Counted from the first letter of the stretch, positions 34,128-44,254 are shown. The stretch: 64,000 nucleotides of DNA from JAPLKB01 sp964429485 (GCA_964429485.1 CAYSBW010000002.1:44324-108323); one strand, 5' to 3'. Notes: generated from the sequence alone by a model not told the origin. Translations and numbers: made by a program.

Positions 34128-34738
34128 TGAACCCTCCTTAAATCTCCCGATGATCTTATTGCCAGTGCATAGGCGGTATCGGGGAAAGTTTTTATCCTCT
34201 GCTGATCATTATTGTCCCCTGTTTTAAATAACAATTCAAGATGTTTTGCGGTGTGGTAAACCAGATCCAGATCATCGGGATTTTCTTTGCAACGGTTAAT
34301 TGAGTATTGTAAAAGACCGATGCCGCCATATACAGCATGTTTGTTATCTATGTTTAATAAAAAATCTGCTGTTAAAAAGCGACTCTGTTTTTTTGAATAA
34401 AAATCTCCTGTGAAATTTAATAAACCGGTAACGGGTTCTTCTGTATAAGAAATATTCTCGGAGATTTTAGCTCTTTCAAAACAATCAGTGTTATCATCAA
34501 ATTCTTTTTCAACAATCTTTTCTATCATTGATATTGATATGACCGATTCTATGTTTTGAGGGTAATTAAAAGCCACCATCATTTCAACCTGATAGAGAGC
34601 CCATAACCTTATATAATCATGGTTTGAAATGGATTCCGCAAATTTATCTATTTTAATGCTCAATTGATTGTTTGAGTCAAATGTCAAAGTATATGACAGT
34701 AAAAGTTTTCTTTTTTTAAATATGTTTATAAATTTCAC
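34124..34738 (-). CDS. Hypothetical protein of unknown family
   Basis: 204 aa, no signal peptide or membrane helix, mixed alpha/beta composition. It begins MKFINIFKKRKLLLSYTLTF from a GTG at 34738; AAGGAG lies 5-6 nt upstream. Not recognised. It is coupled by a 4-nt overlap to the LapA-like gene. The promoter region carries GTTAC half-sites in the same arrangement as the operator of the Phd/VapC-like pair at 46348-46405, so it may share a regulator with that pair. Confidence 0.55.
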   Translation of the reverse strand: MKFINIFKKRKLLLSYTLTFDSNNQLSIKIDKFAESISNHDYIRLWALYQVEMMVAFNYPQNIESVISISMIEKIVEKEFDDNTDCFERAKISENISYTEEPVTGLLNFTGDFYSKKQSRFLTADFLLNIDNKHAVYGGIGLLQYSINRCKENPDDLDLVYHTAKHLELLFKTGDNNDQQRIKTFPDTAYALAIRSSGDLRRVQ

Positions 34739-34776
34739 ATAAGCTCCTTATCTGCTTTTCAAACCTATTATAGCTA

Positions 34777-34831
34777 AATGTAACCCCAATATTCAGCTAT
34801 AATAGTTACATTGTATTAAACATATAGTTAC
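34777..34831 (-). promoter_or_regulatory. Operator-like element upstream of the hypothetical gene, matching the Phd-pair operator
   Basis: AATGTAAC (34777-34784), 20-nt spacer, GTTACATT (34805-34812), and a third GTTAC at 34827-34831, 22 nt from the second. The same order and spacings occur at 46348-46405. GTTACATTGTATTAA (15 nt) is identical in both places. Confidence 0.6.
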
Positions 34832-34910
34832 TTATCAAGAATAATCTGTTCCCTGCATCTTTTTAGATCTCACGGTTTGCTATTTATAGCGTGACAGGTG
34901 AATCTTTTTA

Positions 34911-37900
34911 TTATTGGGAATCTATTTTTTCAAGAAGAGCTACAGGAAAATTTTTACAAACTTCAGCTAAGAGCAAACCAGTAATTCCATTATATTTTTT
35001 TGTTGAAACTGTTTCACCTGTGAAAATGTTTCGGTATTTCACACCTGATTTTTCAGATGGTACAGATGCAACTGAATCTTCCCAGACATCAATGCCAAGC
35101 GGCAGAACTTTGGTATTATCTGTAAGTCTTGTAAAAAAACGGGGTGCAATGGAAATAGCAATGGAATCTTTATACCGTCTTGCAAAGGCGCAAATATTAC
35201 CGGATTTCTTACCGAATGTTTCAAGGAAAATATATTCTCCATGCTCGAATAACCCTTTGTTTATTTTTCTATAATTCAGAGCTTTGTATGTAGTATATAG
35301 CTTTACACTGCCATTTTCAGGGTTTGTAATCAATTTTTTTGCAAGTTCAGCCTGTGGAATGGTTATTTCCTTTTTTTTAATTTCTGAAAGAATTTTGACT
35401 CTCTTTTTGTAATCAACAGGCCTTCTGTTGTCAGGATCTACAAGGCTGAAATTCCAGATTTCTGTTCCCTGATAAAAATCAGGAACACCGGGTGATGTTA
35501 TTTTTAATAAAGTCTGGGAAAGTGAATTATACATACCGTAAAGGGATATCATTTTCTGAAAAGGAATAAAACTTTTCAGAAAAGTATTGTCAGGCACATT
35601 ATTTAATACAGCATCAATAAAAACAGTAGTTATCTCTTCATAAAGCTTGTCGGGATTTGTCCAGCTTGTGTGAATCTTAGATTCTCTTATTGCCTTTAAT
35701 ATATATTCTTTTATTCTTGTTTTAAAATTTTCATAGGCTTCCTTACTCATTTTGTTGATCGGCCATGCACCTATAAGGGTCTGATAAAAGAAATATTCTT
35801 CATTCCGATCAGGAACAGCCCGTCCTTCCATGGCAATTTTTTTGTTTTTGTTTAGCCTGCTCCAGTTAAGCAGATGTGTTTTCCATTGATCCGGTATCTC
35901 GGAAAGAACGTTTATTCTTGCCCGTACATCTTCACTTCTTTTTGAATCATGTGTTGAAGTTGTAATAAGTGCATGGGGCCAGAACTTGCTTCTTTCTATA
36001 TTCTGGCCGTGAAAGGTTTCAACAGGTGTTCCGAATCTGTCTGGAGAACCTCCAACCTCATTAAGGGAAAGGAGGCGGTTGTAAACATAAAAGGTTGTAT
36101 CCTCAACACCCTTAGCCATCACAGGACCTGTAACCTGTTGAAACTTTAACACAAAATCAAAATACTTTTTTTTATCTTCTTCATTCATCTGGTCTGGACA
36201 TTTGAGAAGCAAAACATTACAAAGAAAATCAAAGATAGATGTATTGATTGAAGGGTTCCTCCTCCTGGCCTTTGATAATGCAAACTCTATGTGTTGACGA
36301 TCTCTGTCCTTGACTTCAGGGTTGTTTATATATGTTCTGTAAACAGGAAAACATGCAATTGTTTCTGTTATTACTTCTATTAGACTGTTCAATGTGAAAT
36401 CTCTTGTGTGCCTGTTTTTTTCAGAAATCTGGTTCAAATAATTACCGAGAGTATTTATCTCACTTGCCATGGCAGTTTTCATTACCAACTTTTTATTTTC
36501 GTATACCATGGTTTGATAATCCATTTTGGATTTAATGAATCCTGAATAGATACTTTCAAAAACCTTTGCATTTCTCGTTTCAATAAAGATACCATTCAAC
36601 GAATTCAGGAAAACATAACCTGTTGTGCTGAATATTGGCCATTCTTCAGGCATTCTCTCGCTTTTAATCAGTATTTTTTCACCTATAATATAAAAAGGCT
36701 TGCTGTCAGGATCTTCAAGTATCATTTCATCGTAACGATTAGATATTTCTTTGTCTATAAAGGAGTTGCCATATGGAAGAAAAATATCTTTTTTTATATT
36801 CTCCATGTGGCCGTACAGTATGCTTTTAAAACAATTCTGCTGAAGGTTTTGTAAGTATTGAGAAGGGTTATACAATCCATCGGGGTGATCAATGCGCAAT
36901 CCTGTAACTTTTTTCTCTTTGACAAAGCTGAAGAGAAGCTTGTGTGTTTCATTAAAAACAGAATGATTTTCCATTTTAATTGCAGCAAGTTCGTTTACAT
37001 CAAAAAATCTTCTGTAGTTTATTTCTTCTGTTGCAACAGGCCAGTAGGAAAGTCTGTATATCTGTTCGTTGAGAAGAGTATCGAGAAGATCAAAACTTTT
37101 TGGATTTCCTTTGATGCCATTAAAAATATCGATGTTTTCATTTATAAAAGATCTTATTTCAATGCTTACATTATACAGAGTCTGAATACGTTTTTTAGCA
37201 ATTTCCTTTTCCCGGTTACGTTCATTTATTTTATCAATTGAGGTTTCGAGAAAAGAGGGAAGATTTTTTAAAGAGGTAATTATACTTAAAAGTTCCATAA
37301 TAGAAAAACTATCTTCCGGGACCGATTTTTTCAGATCTTCTATGCGGTGCTCCAGTATGTGTATGTATGTTTGAGGTCTTAACGGGAAAATGTTGTCAAA
37401 ATAATTTATAAAAAAAGAACCATTTTCAAAGAATAAATTCAGTTCTTTATTTTCGAGAACATTTCCATATTGATCGCCAAGAAAGGGAAGAAGAACCTTG
37501 TTTTTCAGTTCCTTTTTCACAGGTGACCAGTCTATATCAAAAAAATCAGCATATAGCGAACTTGGTCCATTTTCAAGTACGTCCATCCACCACTTATTGT
37601 GATTGCTCTTAATATACATGTGGTTTGGTACAATATCCAGAATTTGCCCCATGTCATATCCTTGAAGCTTTGCGATCAGTCGGTCATAGTCTTCTTCTGT
37701 TCCTATTTCGGGGTTTATTCTATTATGATCAATAATGTTGTATCCATGGAGGCTTTGTTCAGAAGCTGCAAAATAGGGGGATGAATAAATATCTGTAATC
37801 CCGAGTTCATGGAGATATTCTATTATCTTCAAGGCATCAGAAAAAGTAAACTGATAATTGAACTGTAGTCTGTATGTAGCGGTAGGTATGCGAAGCATCG

Positions 37901-37919
37901 GTATATTTTTTTGTTCCAT
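34911..37919 (-). CDS. treY: Malto-oligosyltrehalose synthase
   Basis: 1002 aa GH13 enzyme that isomerises the reducing end of maltodextrins from alpha-1,4 to alpha,alpha-1,1, yielding maltooligosyltrehalose. The TreY hallmarks are TATYRLQFNYQFTFSDALKI at the N-terminus, GYNIIDHNRINPEIG, DIVPNHMYIKSNHNKWWMDV, the nucleophile region GLRIDHPDGLYNPSQYL and the acid/base region YIIGEKIL; later VAKGVEDTTFYVYNRLLSLN and TTSTHDSKRSEDVRARINVL. Length is near the family's upper range. It is the third gene of a treZ-GH57-treY run with gaps of 0 and 14 nt, so one transcript is likely. TreZ releases trehalose from its product. Confidence 0.96.
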   Translation of the reverse strand: MEQKNIPMLRIPTATYRLQFNYQFTFSDALKIIEYLHELGITDIYSSPYFAASEQSLHGYNIIDHNRINPEIGTEEDYDRLIAKLQGYDMGQILDIVPNHMYIKSNHNKWWMDVLENGPSSLYADFFDIDWSPVKKELKNKVLLPFLGDQYGNVLENKELNLFFENGSFFINYFDNIFPLRPQTYIHILEHRIEDLKKSVPEDSFSIMELLSIITSLKNLPSFLETSIDKINERNREKEIAKKRIQTLYNVSIEIRSFINENIDIFNGIKGNPKSFDLLDTLLNEQIYRLSYWPVATEEINYRRFFDVNELAAIKMENHSVFNETHKLLFSFVKEKKVTGLRIDHPDGLYNPSQYLQNLQQNCFKSILYGHMENIKKDIFLPYGNSFIDKEISNRYDEMILEDPDSKPFYIIGEKILIKSERMPEEWPIFSTTGYVFLNSLNGIFIETRNAKVFESIYSGFIKSKMDYQTMVYENKKLVMKTAMASEINTLGNYLNQISEKNRHTRDFTLNSLIEVITETIACFPVYRTYINNPEVKDRDRQHIEFALSKARRRNPSINTSIFDFLCNVLLLKCPDQMNEEDKKKYFDFVLKFQQVTGPVMAKGVEDTTFYVYNRLLSLNEVGGSPDRFGTPVETFHGQNIERSKFWPHALITTSTHDSKRSEDVRARINVLSEIPDQWKTHLLNWSRLNKNKKIAMEGRAVPDRNEEYFFYQTLIGAWPINKMSKEAYENFKTRIKEYILKAIRESKIHTSWTNPDKLYEEITTVFIDAVLNNVPDNTFLKSFIPFQKMISLYGMYNSLSQTLLKITSPGVPDFYQGTEIWNFSLVDPDNRRPVDYKKRVKILSEIKKKEITIPQAELAKKLITNPENGSVKLYTTYKALNYRKINKGLFEHGEYIFLETFGKKSGNICAFARRYKDSIAISIAPRFFTRLTDNTKVLPLGIDVWEDSVASVPSEKSGVKYRNIFTGETVSTKKYNGITGLLLAEVCKNFPVALLEKIDSQ

Positions 37920-37933
37920 TTATATCTCCGGTT

Positions 37934-40381
37934 TTACACGTTTTCTGAAAGTAAATCCTTCATATTGAACAAAATCATTTCTCCTGTATGTTTGAACTTC
38001 TCTATCCATTGAGTGCCCTGCTCATTTTCCTTGCATACCCTTGATTGAAATTCTGGAAAAATAGTTTTTGTCATTTTGCTGTATATATTCTGAATGTGCC
38101 AGTAATTGATTTCTATTGGTACTGCCTGAACCATCTCAATCAAGCACTCGATTCTGGACAAAATTGAAAAATCTGAAGGATTCATTGAAAAATCCTCCAT
38201 CAATTTTTCTATTTTCTTTCTTATTTTAAATTCAAGATCGGAGAGGTTTGCATCGATGTTCCATTTTTTCATTTCCTGGAGGATGTTTTCTATGTTTTTT
38301 CTTTGTGGTTCATCATCTAAAAAAGCTTTTGTTAAATCAAAAGTTAGTGAGAATTCTGCGAGGTTTCTGAATATTGAGGGAATGGGAATGCCTGCCTCCT
38401 GCAAAAATCTCATTATCCCTCTATTCTGTTCATTAATGGAATGACAGGTGTGAACAAAGTCTTCAAGAGCATTTGAAATTACTATATTGAGGATGTTTCT
38501 TTTTTCATCTTCAAAAAGATCTTTAAATGAGTAGTGATGCATTCCGAAATGTTTATCCATTAAACTTATTATTTCGGCAAAATCAGATTTATTTATTGCC
38601 ATTTCCATTTCCTTTTTCATGGATTCATATGCATCCTTGCCAAGGAACTTACGGATACCCCCATTCAACATCTGTGTGCCAACATTAATGACACAGAAGC
38701 TAAGCAATTCCCCTTCGCCTGAAATCTTTGAGCTGACATATATTTTTCCTGCAGCCATGCGGGCAGTTTCCTTTTCTTTGAGAAAATATTCTTGTTTTTC
38801 AACGTAGTAGCAATAAACATCTGTTTTTTGAGGGTAATTTTCAAAAAGGGAATTGACAGCGTAATGAATACCCACTTTTTTCAGATCTATCATCGCCGGT
38901 TTTACCCAATTTTTATATATATTTGCCATATTGACATATTCAGAAATGTTGCTCATAGCTTTTTCGGATCTTTCAATAAATTTTTCCTCAATACTATTTC
39001 CGGAAATTTCTTCAGATAATTGCAGCGCTCTTCCCGCGTATTGAATGACCTGTACTGTTTCAAGACCTGATAATTCATCAAAAAACCATCCACAGCTTGT
39101 ATACATGAGCATTAAATGTCTTTGCATTTCAAGGAGTTTTATTGCGGATATTTTATCCTCTTTGCAGAGGATTCCATTGCCCTGATTATTGAAAAAATTT
39201 GTCAAATTATTTTCCGACCTGTCAAGAACAACATCAATATAATTGTTTCTTGCTTCCCAGGGATCAACGAAATATTTTTTACCGATTTCAAAATACTGCA
39301 CAGCCAGTTTATCTCTTAACCAGTCAAAGGCTTCCCGCATAGGCTCTCTCCACCTTTGATTCCAATGTGAATTGCCGCCGGAGTTACAGCCACAATCGCT
39401 CCTCCAGCGTTCTATTCCATGAGCGCAGCTCCAGGAAGTATATTCGCATATCCGGACCTCATGGGTTGCAGGATATTTTTCAAGATATTCACCATAATTT
39501 GTAAGCTTTGCATATTGGTTTGATTCAATATAATCCAGTGCATATGCAAGTGCCATATCACCGAATTTATGGTGATGACCGTATGTTTCTCCATCTGTGG
39601 CAATATGAACGAGTTGTGGCCAGCTTCTTGTATTCGAATAACCGCTAAGAAGGCGTTCGGCAAAATATTCACCTTTACTAAGTAATTTTTCAAATGCAAC
39701 AGCCCTTGATATGGGTCCGTCATAAAAAAAGATATTTATTGATTTGCCGGAAGGCAGATTGCATATGTATGCTCTTGTGGGATCTATCTTTGCATAGCTT
39801 ACGTCTTTCCATTTTCCTGACCCTTTTTTCCTGACTTTTGAAGCCTGATGGGGAGCAAGAATGGTGAATTTTATGTTTGATTCAGCCAATACTTCAAGAG
39901 TATCAATGTCTACGGCGGTTTCCGATAGCCACATACCTTCGGGATATCTTTTGAATCTTTTGCAGAAATCCGCGATACCCCACTTAACCTGAGTTATTTT
40001 ATCCTCTATGTTTGCAAGAGGCATAATAATATGATTATAAATCTGAGCAATAGCATTGCCGTGGCCAGAGCGAATTTCCATGCTTTCCCTGTCAGCATCG
40101 AGTATTGCCTGGTAAATTTCAGGTGTAAGGTTTTCCATCCAGTGAAGAAGTGTTGGACCGAAATTGAAGCTGATCTTTGAATAATTACTGACAATTTTGC
40201 TTATAAGTCCGTCACAATCGAGAATTCTTGAAGCAGAATTAGGAGCGTAACACTCCATAGTTATCCTTTCATTCCAGTCGTGATAAGGATGTGCAGAGTC
40301 CTGTATCTCAACAGATTCAAGCCAGGGATTTTCTCTCGGAGGCTGATAGAAATGACCATGTATGCAAAGAAACCTTTCCAT
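37934..40381 (-). CDS. GH57 glycoside hydrolase with DUF3536-type C-terminus
   Basis: 815 aa. The N-terminal GH57 catalytic barrel begins CIHGHFYQPPRENPWLE and contains RSGHGNAIAQIYNHIIMPL, GMWLSETAVDIDTLEVL (Glu in nucleophile position) and IATDGETYGHHHKFGDMALA (Asp in acid/base position). The region after about residue 310 (SWSCAHGIERWRSDCGCNSG) and the helical C-terminus fit the DUF3536 group. GH57 enzymes act on alpha-glucans as amylases or branching enzymes. Located between treZ and treY, it probably trims glycogen or maltodextrins to feed TreY. The ATG immediately follows the treZ stop. Confidence 0.88.
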   Translation of the reverse strand: MERFLCIHGHFYQPPRENPWLESVEIQDSAHPYHDWNERITMECYAPNSASRILDCDGLISKIVSNYSKISFNFGPTLLHWMENLTPEIYQAILDADRESMEIRSGHGNAIAQIYNHIIMPLANIEDKITQVKWGIADFCKRFKRYPEGMWLSETAVDIDTLEVLAESNIKFTILAPHQASKVRKKGSGKWKDVSYAKIDPTRAYICNLPSGKSINIFFYDGPISRAVAFEKLLSKGEYFAERLLSGYSNTRSWPQLVHIATDGETYGHHHKFGDMALAYALDYIESNQYAKLTNYGEYLEKYPATHEVRICEYTSWSCAHGIERWRSDCGCNSGGNSHWNQRWREPMREAFDWLRDKLAVQYFEIGKKYFVDPWEARNNYIDVVLDRSENNLTNFFNNQGNGILCKEDKISAIKLLEMQRHLMLMYTSCGWFFDELSGLETVQVIQYAGRALQLSEEISGNSIEEKFIERSEKAMSNISEYVNMANIYKNWVKPAMIDLKKVGIHYAVNSLFENYPQKTDVYCYYVEKQEYFLKEKETARMAAGKIYVSSKISGEGELLSFCVINVGTQMLNGGIRKFLGKDAYESMKKEMEMAINKSDFAEIISLMDKHFGMHHYSFKDLFEDEKRNILNIVISNALEDFVHTCHSINEQNRGIMRFLQEAGIPIPSIFRNLAEFSLTFDLTKAFLDDEPQRKNIENILQEMKKWNIDANLSDLEFKIRKKIEKLMEDFSMNPSDFSILSRIECLIEMVQAVPIEINYWHIQNIYSKMTKTIFPEFQSRVCKENEQGTQWIEKFKHTGEMILFNMKDLLSENV

Positions 40382-42244
40382 TTATTCTCCCGATTTGTTT
40401 TTGTTTAAATATACCAAGGCATTGTAAGAGTTTAATGAAACTCCTATTTCATCACCATTACAGTTGAATATATTACTTGCCTTTTCGCCTGATCCGCCCC
40501 ATTTGTCTGAAGATGAATCGATAATTTTTTCCCATATCCCCTTGGTCAGTGGTATTTTAATATTCAAGGGACTTTCATTGAAGCTGTAAATACATAGAAT
40601 GTTGTAATCTTTTCCGTACATCACAATATACAGAAAACGTTTTTCATCAGAATACCCTGTTTTTATTTTTCTGTTTGAAAAAATATTGATTCTTGTTAAT
40701 TTCTTTTTCAAAATTATCAATTCTTTGTAAAATTTGAAAAGTAATTTATTATTACCTTTTTCTGACAGGCTTAAATTAATTCTTGAATCAAGGAATGTGT
40801 TTTCAGCTTGTGGATCTGATAGTTTATTTTTAAAGCCTGGAAATTCTCTTTGTCTGCCTTTTCTTACCGCTTCTATCAAATCTTTGTCTGAATGACTTAT
40901 GAAGTATTTGAATGGTGCAGTTTCACCGTATTCCTCGCCCATAAAGATCAGGGGGATAAAGGGAGAAAGCAGAACAACGATTCCTGCAAGCTTTAATTTT
41001 TCAAGGCATTCTGTTGAGCTTAGTCTGTCGCCTCCAGGCCTATTCCCTACCTGATCATGATTTTGAGAAAATACTACAAATTTATCCGGCCTGATATTTT
41101 TTGATGAATTACCGTGTCTGCGTTTCCTAAATTCAGAATACTGACCTGAATATACAAATCCCTCACCAAAGGCCCGGGACATGTGCTGCATTGCACCAAA
41201 ATCTTTATAATATCCAGATTTTTCTCCTGTCAGCAGTGAGTGCAGTGAATGGTGAAAATCATCATTCCATTGTCCATCAAGTCCATAACCCCCAATGTGT
41301 ATCGGATTAATAACTCTTGTATCATTGAGGTCGCTTTCTGCAATGACATATATTTTTCTATCCAGTGTTTTTGCTTTTTCGTGCACTGCTTCTGCAAGCT
41401 CTGTAAGGAAATGTCTGGCACTGAAATCAAAGATTCCGTGAATAGCATCAAGCCTGAGGGAATCAACGTGAAACTCAGTAATCCAGTAAAGGGCATTAGC
41501 TATAAAGAATTCTTTTACCCTGTCGCTGTAAGGTCCGTCAAGATTTATCGCATTGCCCCAGGGAGTTTTATATTTTTTTGTAAAATAAGGACCAAAATCA
41601 CCAAGATAATTGCCTTCCGGACCCAAATGGTTGTAAACAACATCAAGGACCACTGCAATTCCTTTTTTATGACATTCATTTATAAGCTTTTTTAAACCTT
41701 CAGGGCCTCCATAGGAGTTCTGAGGGGCGAAAGGATAAACTCCATCGTAGCCCCAGTTTCTCTCTCCTGGGAACTGTGCAACCGGCATGATTTCTATGGC
41801 AGTGATACCAAGTGTTTTTAGATGATCAAGACTGCCAATTGTTGCTTCAAAAGTTCCTTTTCTGGTAAAGGTTCCAATGTGCATTTCGTATATAATATAT
41901 TTTTTAAGTGAAAGGCCTTTCCAGCTTTGATCTGTCCAGGAAAAAGATTCCTGGTCTATTACCATTGATGGTCCATGAACACCATGAGGTTGAAACCTTG
42001 AAGCAGGATCGGGTCTTTCAGTAATGTCATTGAGTTTATAAAAATAAAGGTCCCCGGGTTTTATATCATCTACAAAATTTTTCCACATATCATGCTCATT
42101 CTTTTCCATTGATATGATCCTTTCTTCCGGGCCTGCTATTTTTAAAGAGATTTTTTTACAAAAAGGAGCCCAGAGCGAAAAGATACACTTGTTATTGCCT
42201 TTGTAAAAAGCTCCTGTCTGTGAAATATTCCCGTTGTATTCCAT
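40382..42244 (-). CDS. treZ: Malto-oligosyltrehalose trehalohydrolase
   Basis: 620 aa. N-terminal CBM48-like domain (CIFSLWAPFCKKISLKI) followed by a GH13 barrel: the YEMHIGTFTRKGTFEATIG start, VVYNHLGPEGNYLGDFGPYF, nucleophile LRLDAIHGIFDFSARHFL, acid/base VIAESDLND, and FSQNHDQVGNRPGGDRL. The YEMHIGTFT and GPEGNYL blocks separate TreZ from glycogen-branching enzymes. It cleaves trehalose off the TreY product. First gene of the treZ-GH57-treY operon. A tandem 32-bp duplication sits directly upstream, in the place where its promoter would be expected. Confidence 0.95.
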   Translation of the reverse strand: MEYNGNISQTGAFYKGNNKCIFSLWAPFCKKISLKIAGPEERIISMEKNEHDMWKNFVDDIKPGDLYFYKLNDITERPDPASRFQPHGVHGPSMVIDQESFSWTDQSWKGLSLKKYIIYEMHIGTFTRKGTFEATIGSLDHLKTLGITAIEIMPVAQFPGERNWGYDGVYPFAPQNSYGGPEGLKKLINECHKKGIAVVLDVVYNHLGPEGNYLGDFGPYFTKKYKTPWGNAINLDGPYSDRVKEFFIANALYWITEFHVDSLRLDAIHGIFDFSARHFLTELAEAVHEKAKTLDRKIYVIAESDLNDTRVINPIHIGGYGLDGQWNDDFHHSLHSLLTGEKSGYYKDFGAMQHMSRAFGEGFVYSGQYSEFRKRRHGNSSKNIRPDKFVVFSQNHDQVGNRPGGDRLSSTECLEKLKLAGIVVLLSPFIPLIFMGEEYGETAPFKYFISHSDKDLIEAVRKGRQREFPGFKNKLSDPQAENTFLDSRINLSLSEKGNNKLLFKFYKELIILKKKLTRINIFSNRKIKTGYSDEKRFLYIVMYGKDYNILCIYSFNESPLNIKIPLTKGIWEKIIDSSSDKWGGSGEKASNIFNCNGDEIGVSLNSYNALVYLNKNKSGE

Positions 42245-42250
42245 TCTATT

Positions 42251-42316
42251 ATTTACCTTTATTTATTTTACTGTGTCCAAATATTTACCTTTATTTATTT
42301 TACTGTGTCCAAATAT
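42251..42316. repeat. Tandem 32-bp direct duplication between treZ and the SH3 gene
   Basis: Two exact copies (42251-42282 and 42283-42314), each starting ATTTACCTTTATTTATTTTA and ending CTGTGTCCAAAT, plus 2 nt of a third. The copy nearer the SH3 gene contains its last three codons and stop, so the duplication copied a gene end. It probably arose by recent replication slippage. Confidence 0.95.
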
Positions 42317-42755
42317 AATCTTTGTGGACCCAGCCTTTTTGATTTTCTCCGTCAATGATCTGAAACCACGAACCGCTTTTTTTTAAAATTCTGGCCGAGT
42401 AATATTTGTCCACAGGTTCAGAAAAAGATTTATTGTAATTTGTGCCCGGACCAGTTCTTACATTTACTGAATTAACATTAACCACAGTACAACGGTACTT
42501 GTTTGTTAAGAGGTTTTTATGAATCCAGAGAACAGCTCCGTCAACATCTTCCACAGCATACCATTGGCCGGATACAGACCGACCGACTAGTTTGAATGGC
42601 ATGTATTTATACACTGTCCATCCTATTTCATATGTTGTGCCCGGTCCTGTTCTGAGGTTTGCAACAGGGACTTTTACGCAGAGAGCATTGCCTGTGTGAA
42701 AGAAAAGTATTGAAATTAAAAGAGCCCCGATAACAGTGTACATTGTCTTCATCAT
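42300..42755 (-). CDS. Secreted protein with two bacterial SH3 domains
   Basis: 151 aa. Signal peptide (MKTMYTVIGALLISILFFHT-GNA), then SH3_3-type domain 1 (VANLRTGPGTTYEIGWTVYK ... GQWYAVEDVDGAVLWIHKNL) and domain 2 (SVNVRTGPGTNYNKSF ... GSWFQIIDGENQKGWVHKDY). Both halves keep the N-(V/L)-R-x-G-P-G signature. Such domains bind peptidoglycan or help envelope enzymes. Starts at Met1 or Met2 are equivalent; GAGGAGG lies 6-8 nt upstream. The downstream end (last three codons and stop) is duplicated in tandem. An M23 peptidase gene lies 78 nt upstream. Confidence 0.85.
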   Translation of the reverse strand: MMKTMYTVIGALLISILFFHTGNALCVKVPVANLRTGPGTTYEIGWTVYKYMPFKLVGRSVSGQWYAVEDVDGAVLWIHKNLLTNKYRCTVVNVNSVNVRTGPGTNYNKSFSEPVDKYYSARILKKSGSWFQIIDGENQKGWVHKDYIWTQ

Positions 42756-42833
42756 AGAAGTACCTCCTCGTAAAGATATTTTGATTAAAAGGTTTCTGAT
42801 CTGTTATTCCGGTTTTTCTGTGCTATACATATT

Positions 42834-44093
42834 TCAACCCTGTTCTTTAATTGATATAAATTTAGTATACACATAGGTTGAATCCGGTATGGATGCAAAT
42901 TTGTTATTCATTGAATTAACAACCTTTTTAAAATCTAAAAAATTATCAGGTGCTATACCCTTTTTGAAAGGGTGTTTTATATCAAGGGGATTTACGTGTT
43001 TGTCGGCAATTCTCATTTCATAGTGAAGGTGAGGGCCTGTTGCAAGACCGGTTTTACCAACATAACCTATTACATCACCCTGGTTGACTCTGGCACCTTT
43101 TTTTATGCCTTTGGATATTTTTGATAAATGACCGTAATATGTTTCGTAATTATTATTATGTTTTATTATAACAAGGTTGCCGTAGGCCCCTCTGCAACCC
43201 GCAAAGGCAACGGTACCGTTTCCTGTTGCAGAAACCGGTGTGCCCGATGGTGCTGCATAATCAACTCCGTGATGAGGCCTGAGTATTTTTAATATGGGAT
43301 GGTAACGTTTGCCGCTAAAATGTGAAGTTATCCTTTTAAAATTAAGAGGAGCTTTCAAAAAAGATTTTTTTATTGATTTGCCTTCAGAATCATAATAATC
43401 TGCATGCCCCTCGCTTTCGAATCTGTATACTTTGTATTGTGTTCCGCTGTTTACAAATTCAATAGCCAGTATGTTACCGTATTTTTTAAATTCATTTTTG
43501 TGAAACAGAGCTTCCACAATAACTTTAAAACTATCACCTTCGCGTATATCTGTGGAAAAATCTATATCCCATGAAAATATGTCTGCAATTTCGAGAGCAA
43601 GTAGTACATTGTCCTTATCTTCGCCAATAGATGAAACAAGGTTGTCTTTTATTGTTCCGCCGATGTATTTTATTTGTACGTCGTAATCCAGAGTTATCTT
43701 TTCAGCTTGAAAACCTGACTCAGAAGAGGTGACATTAAGAAGAGCATCTTCATCCACGTGATAAATGAAAGAATTTATTTTATTTTTTTTGTCAATGGAC
43801 AGCATATAAGGACGGCCGAGAACTAATCTTTTTAGATCATGGATTTCCTTGGAAGATCTTTTTATTTCATGAAGTTCGTTTAATTCAAGACGATATTTTT
43901 TAAATATAGTAAAAAGTGTGTCCCCTTTTTTGATAGTACCTTTTATTTCTTTATAATATTTAGCCTTTATCCCCTTTTGCTTATTTTTTTTCAGTATGTT
44001 GTTTGACATGGCAACAGATATCAATGTTAAAAAAGAAACCATAATAATTATTTTTTTTAATGTATTTTTTTTATTAGAAAATATTTTATTCAT
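42834..44093 (-). CDS. M23-family metallopeptidase (murein endopeptidase-like)
   Basis: 419 aa from ATG at 44093, preceded by GGGAG at 7 nt; the ORF could extend 12 codons upstream but without a ribosome site. N-terminal membrane anchor or signal helix (KIIIMVSFLTLISVAMSN), an OapA/LysM-like region (KKGDTLFTIFKKYRLELNEL), then a LytM domain: RPHHGVDYAAPSGTPVSATG (zinc His and Asp), ETYYGHLSKI and ATGPHLHYEMRIADKHVNP (HxH). All zinc ligands are intact, so it should cut peptide crosslinks in peptidoglycan, acting outside the inner membrane like MepM. Confidence 0.9.
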   Translation of the reverse strand: MNKIFSNKKNTLKKIIIMVSFLTLISVAMSNNILKKNKQKGIKAKYYKEIKGTIKKGDTLFTIFKKYRLELNELHEIKRSSKEIHDLKRLVLGRPYMLSIDKKNKINSFIYHVDEDALLNVTSSESGFQAEKITLDYDVQIKYIGGTIKDNLVSSIGEDKDNVLLALEIADIFSWDIDFSTDIREGDSFKVIVEALFHKNEFKKYGNILAIEFVNSGTQYKVYRFESEGHADYYDSEGKSIKKSFLKAPLNFKRITSHFSGKRYHPILKILRPHHGVDYAAPSGTPVSATGNGTVAFAGCRGAYGNLVIIKHNNNYETYYGHLSKISKGIKKGARVNQGDVIGYVGKTGLATGPHLHYEMRIADKHVNPLDIKHPFKKGIAPDNFLDFKKVVNSMNNKFASIPDSTYVYTKFISIKEQG

Positions 44094-44254
44094 TATAATA
44101 CTCCCTGTGTCTTGTTCAGATAATAACATGGAATCATCTGATGTTGATGGGCTTGAAACCAGTTCTGCTTTAATTTGTTCAACACAGTAACAAGAATGTT
44201 TTCCGAGATTTCCTTATAGTATAATTTTGTTGCATATTATTTTTTTCTTTTACC

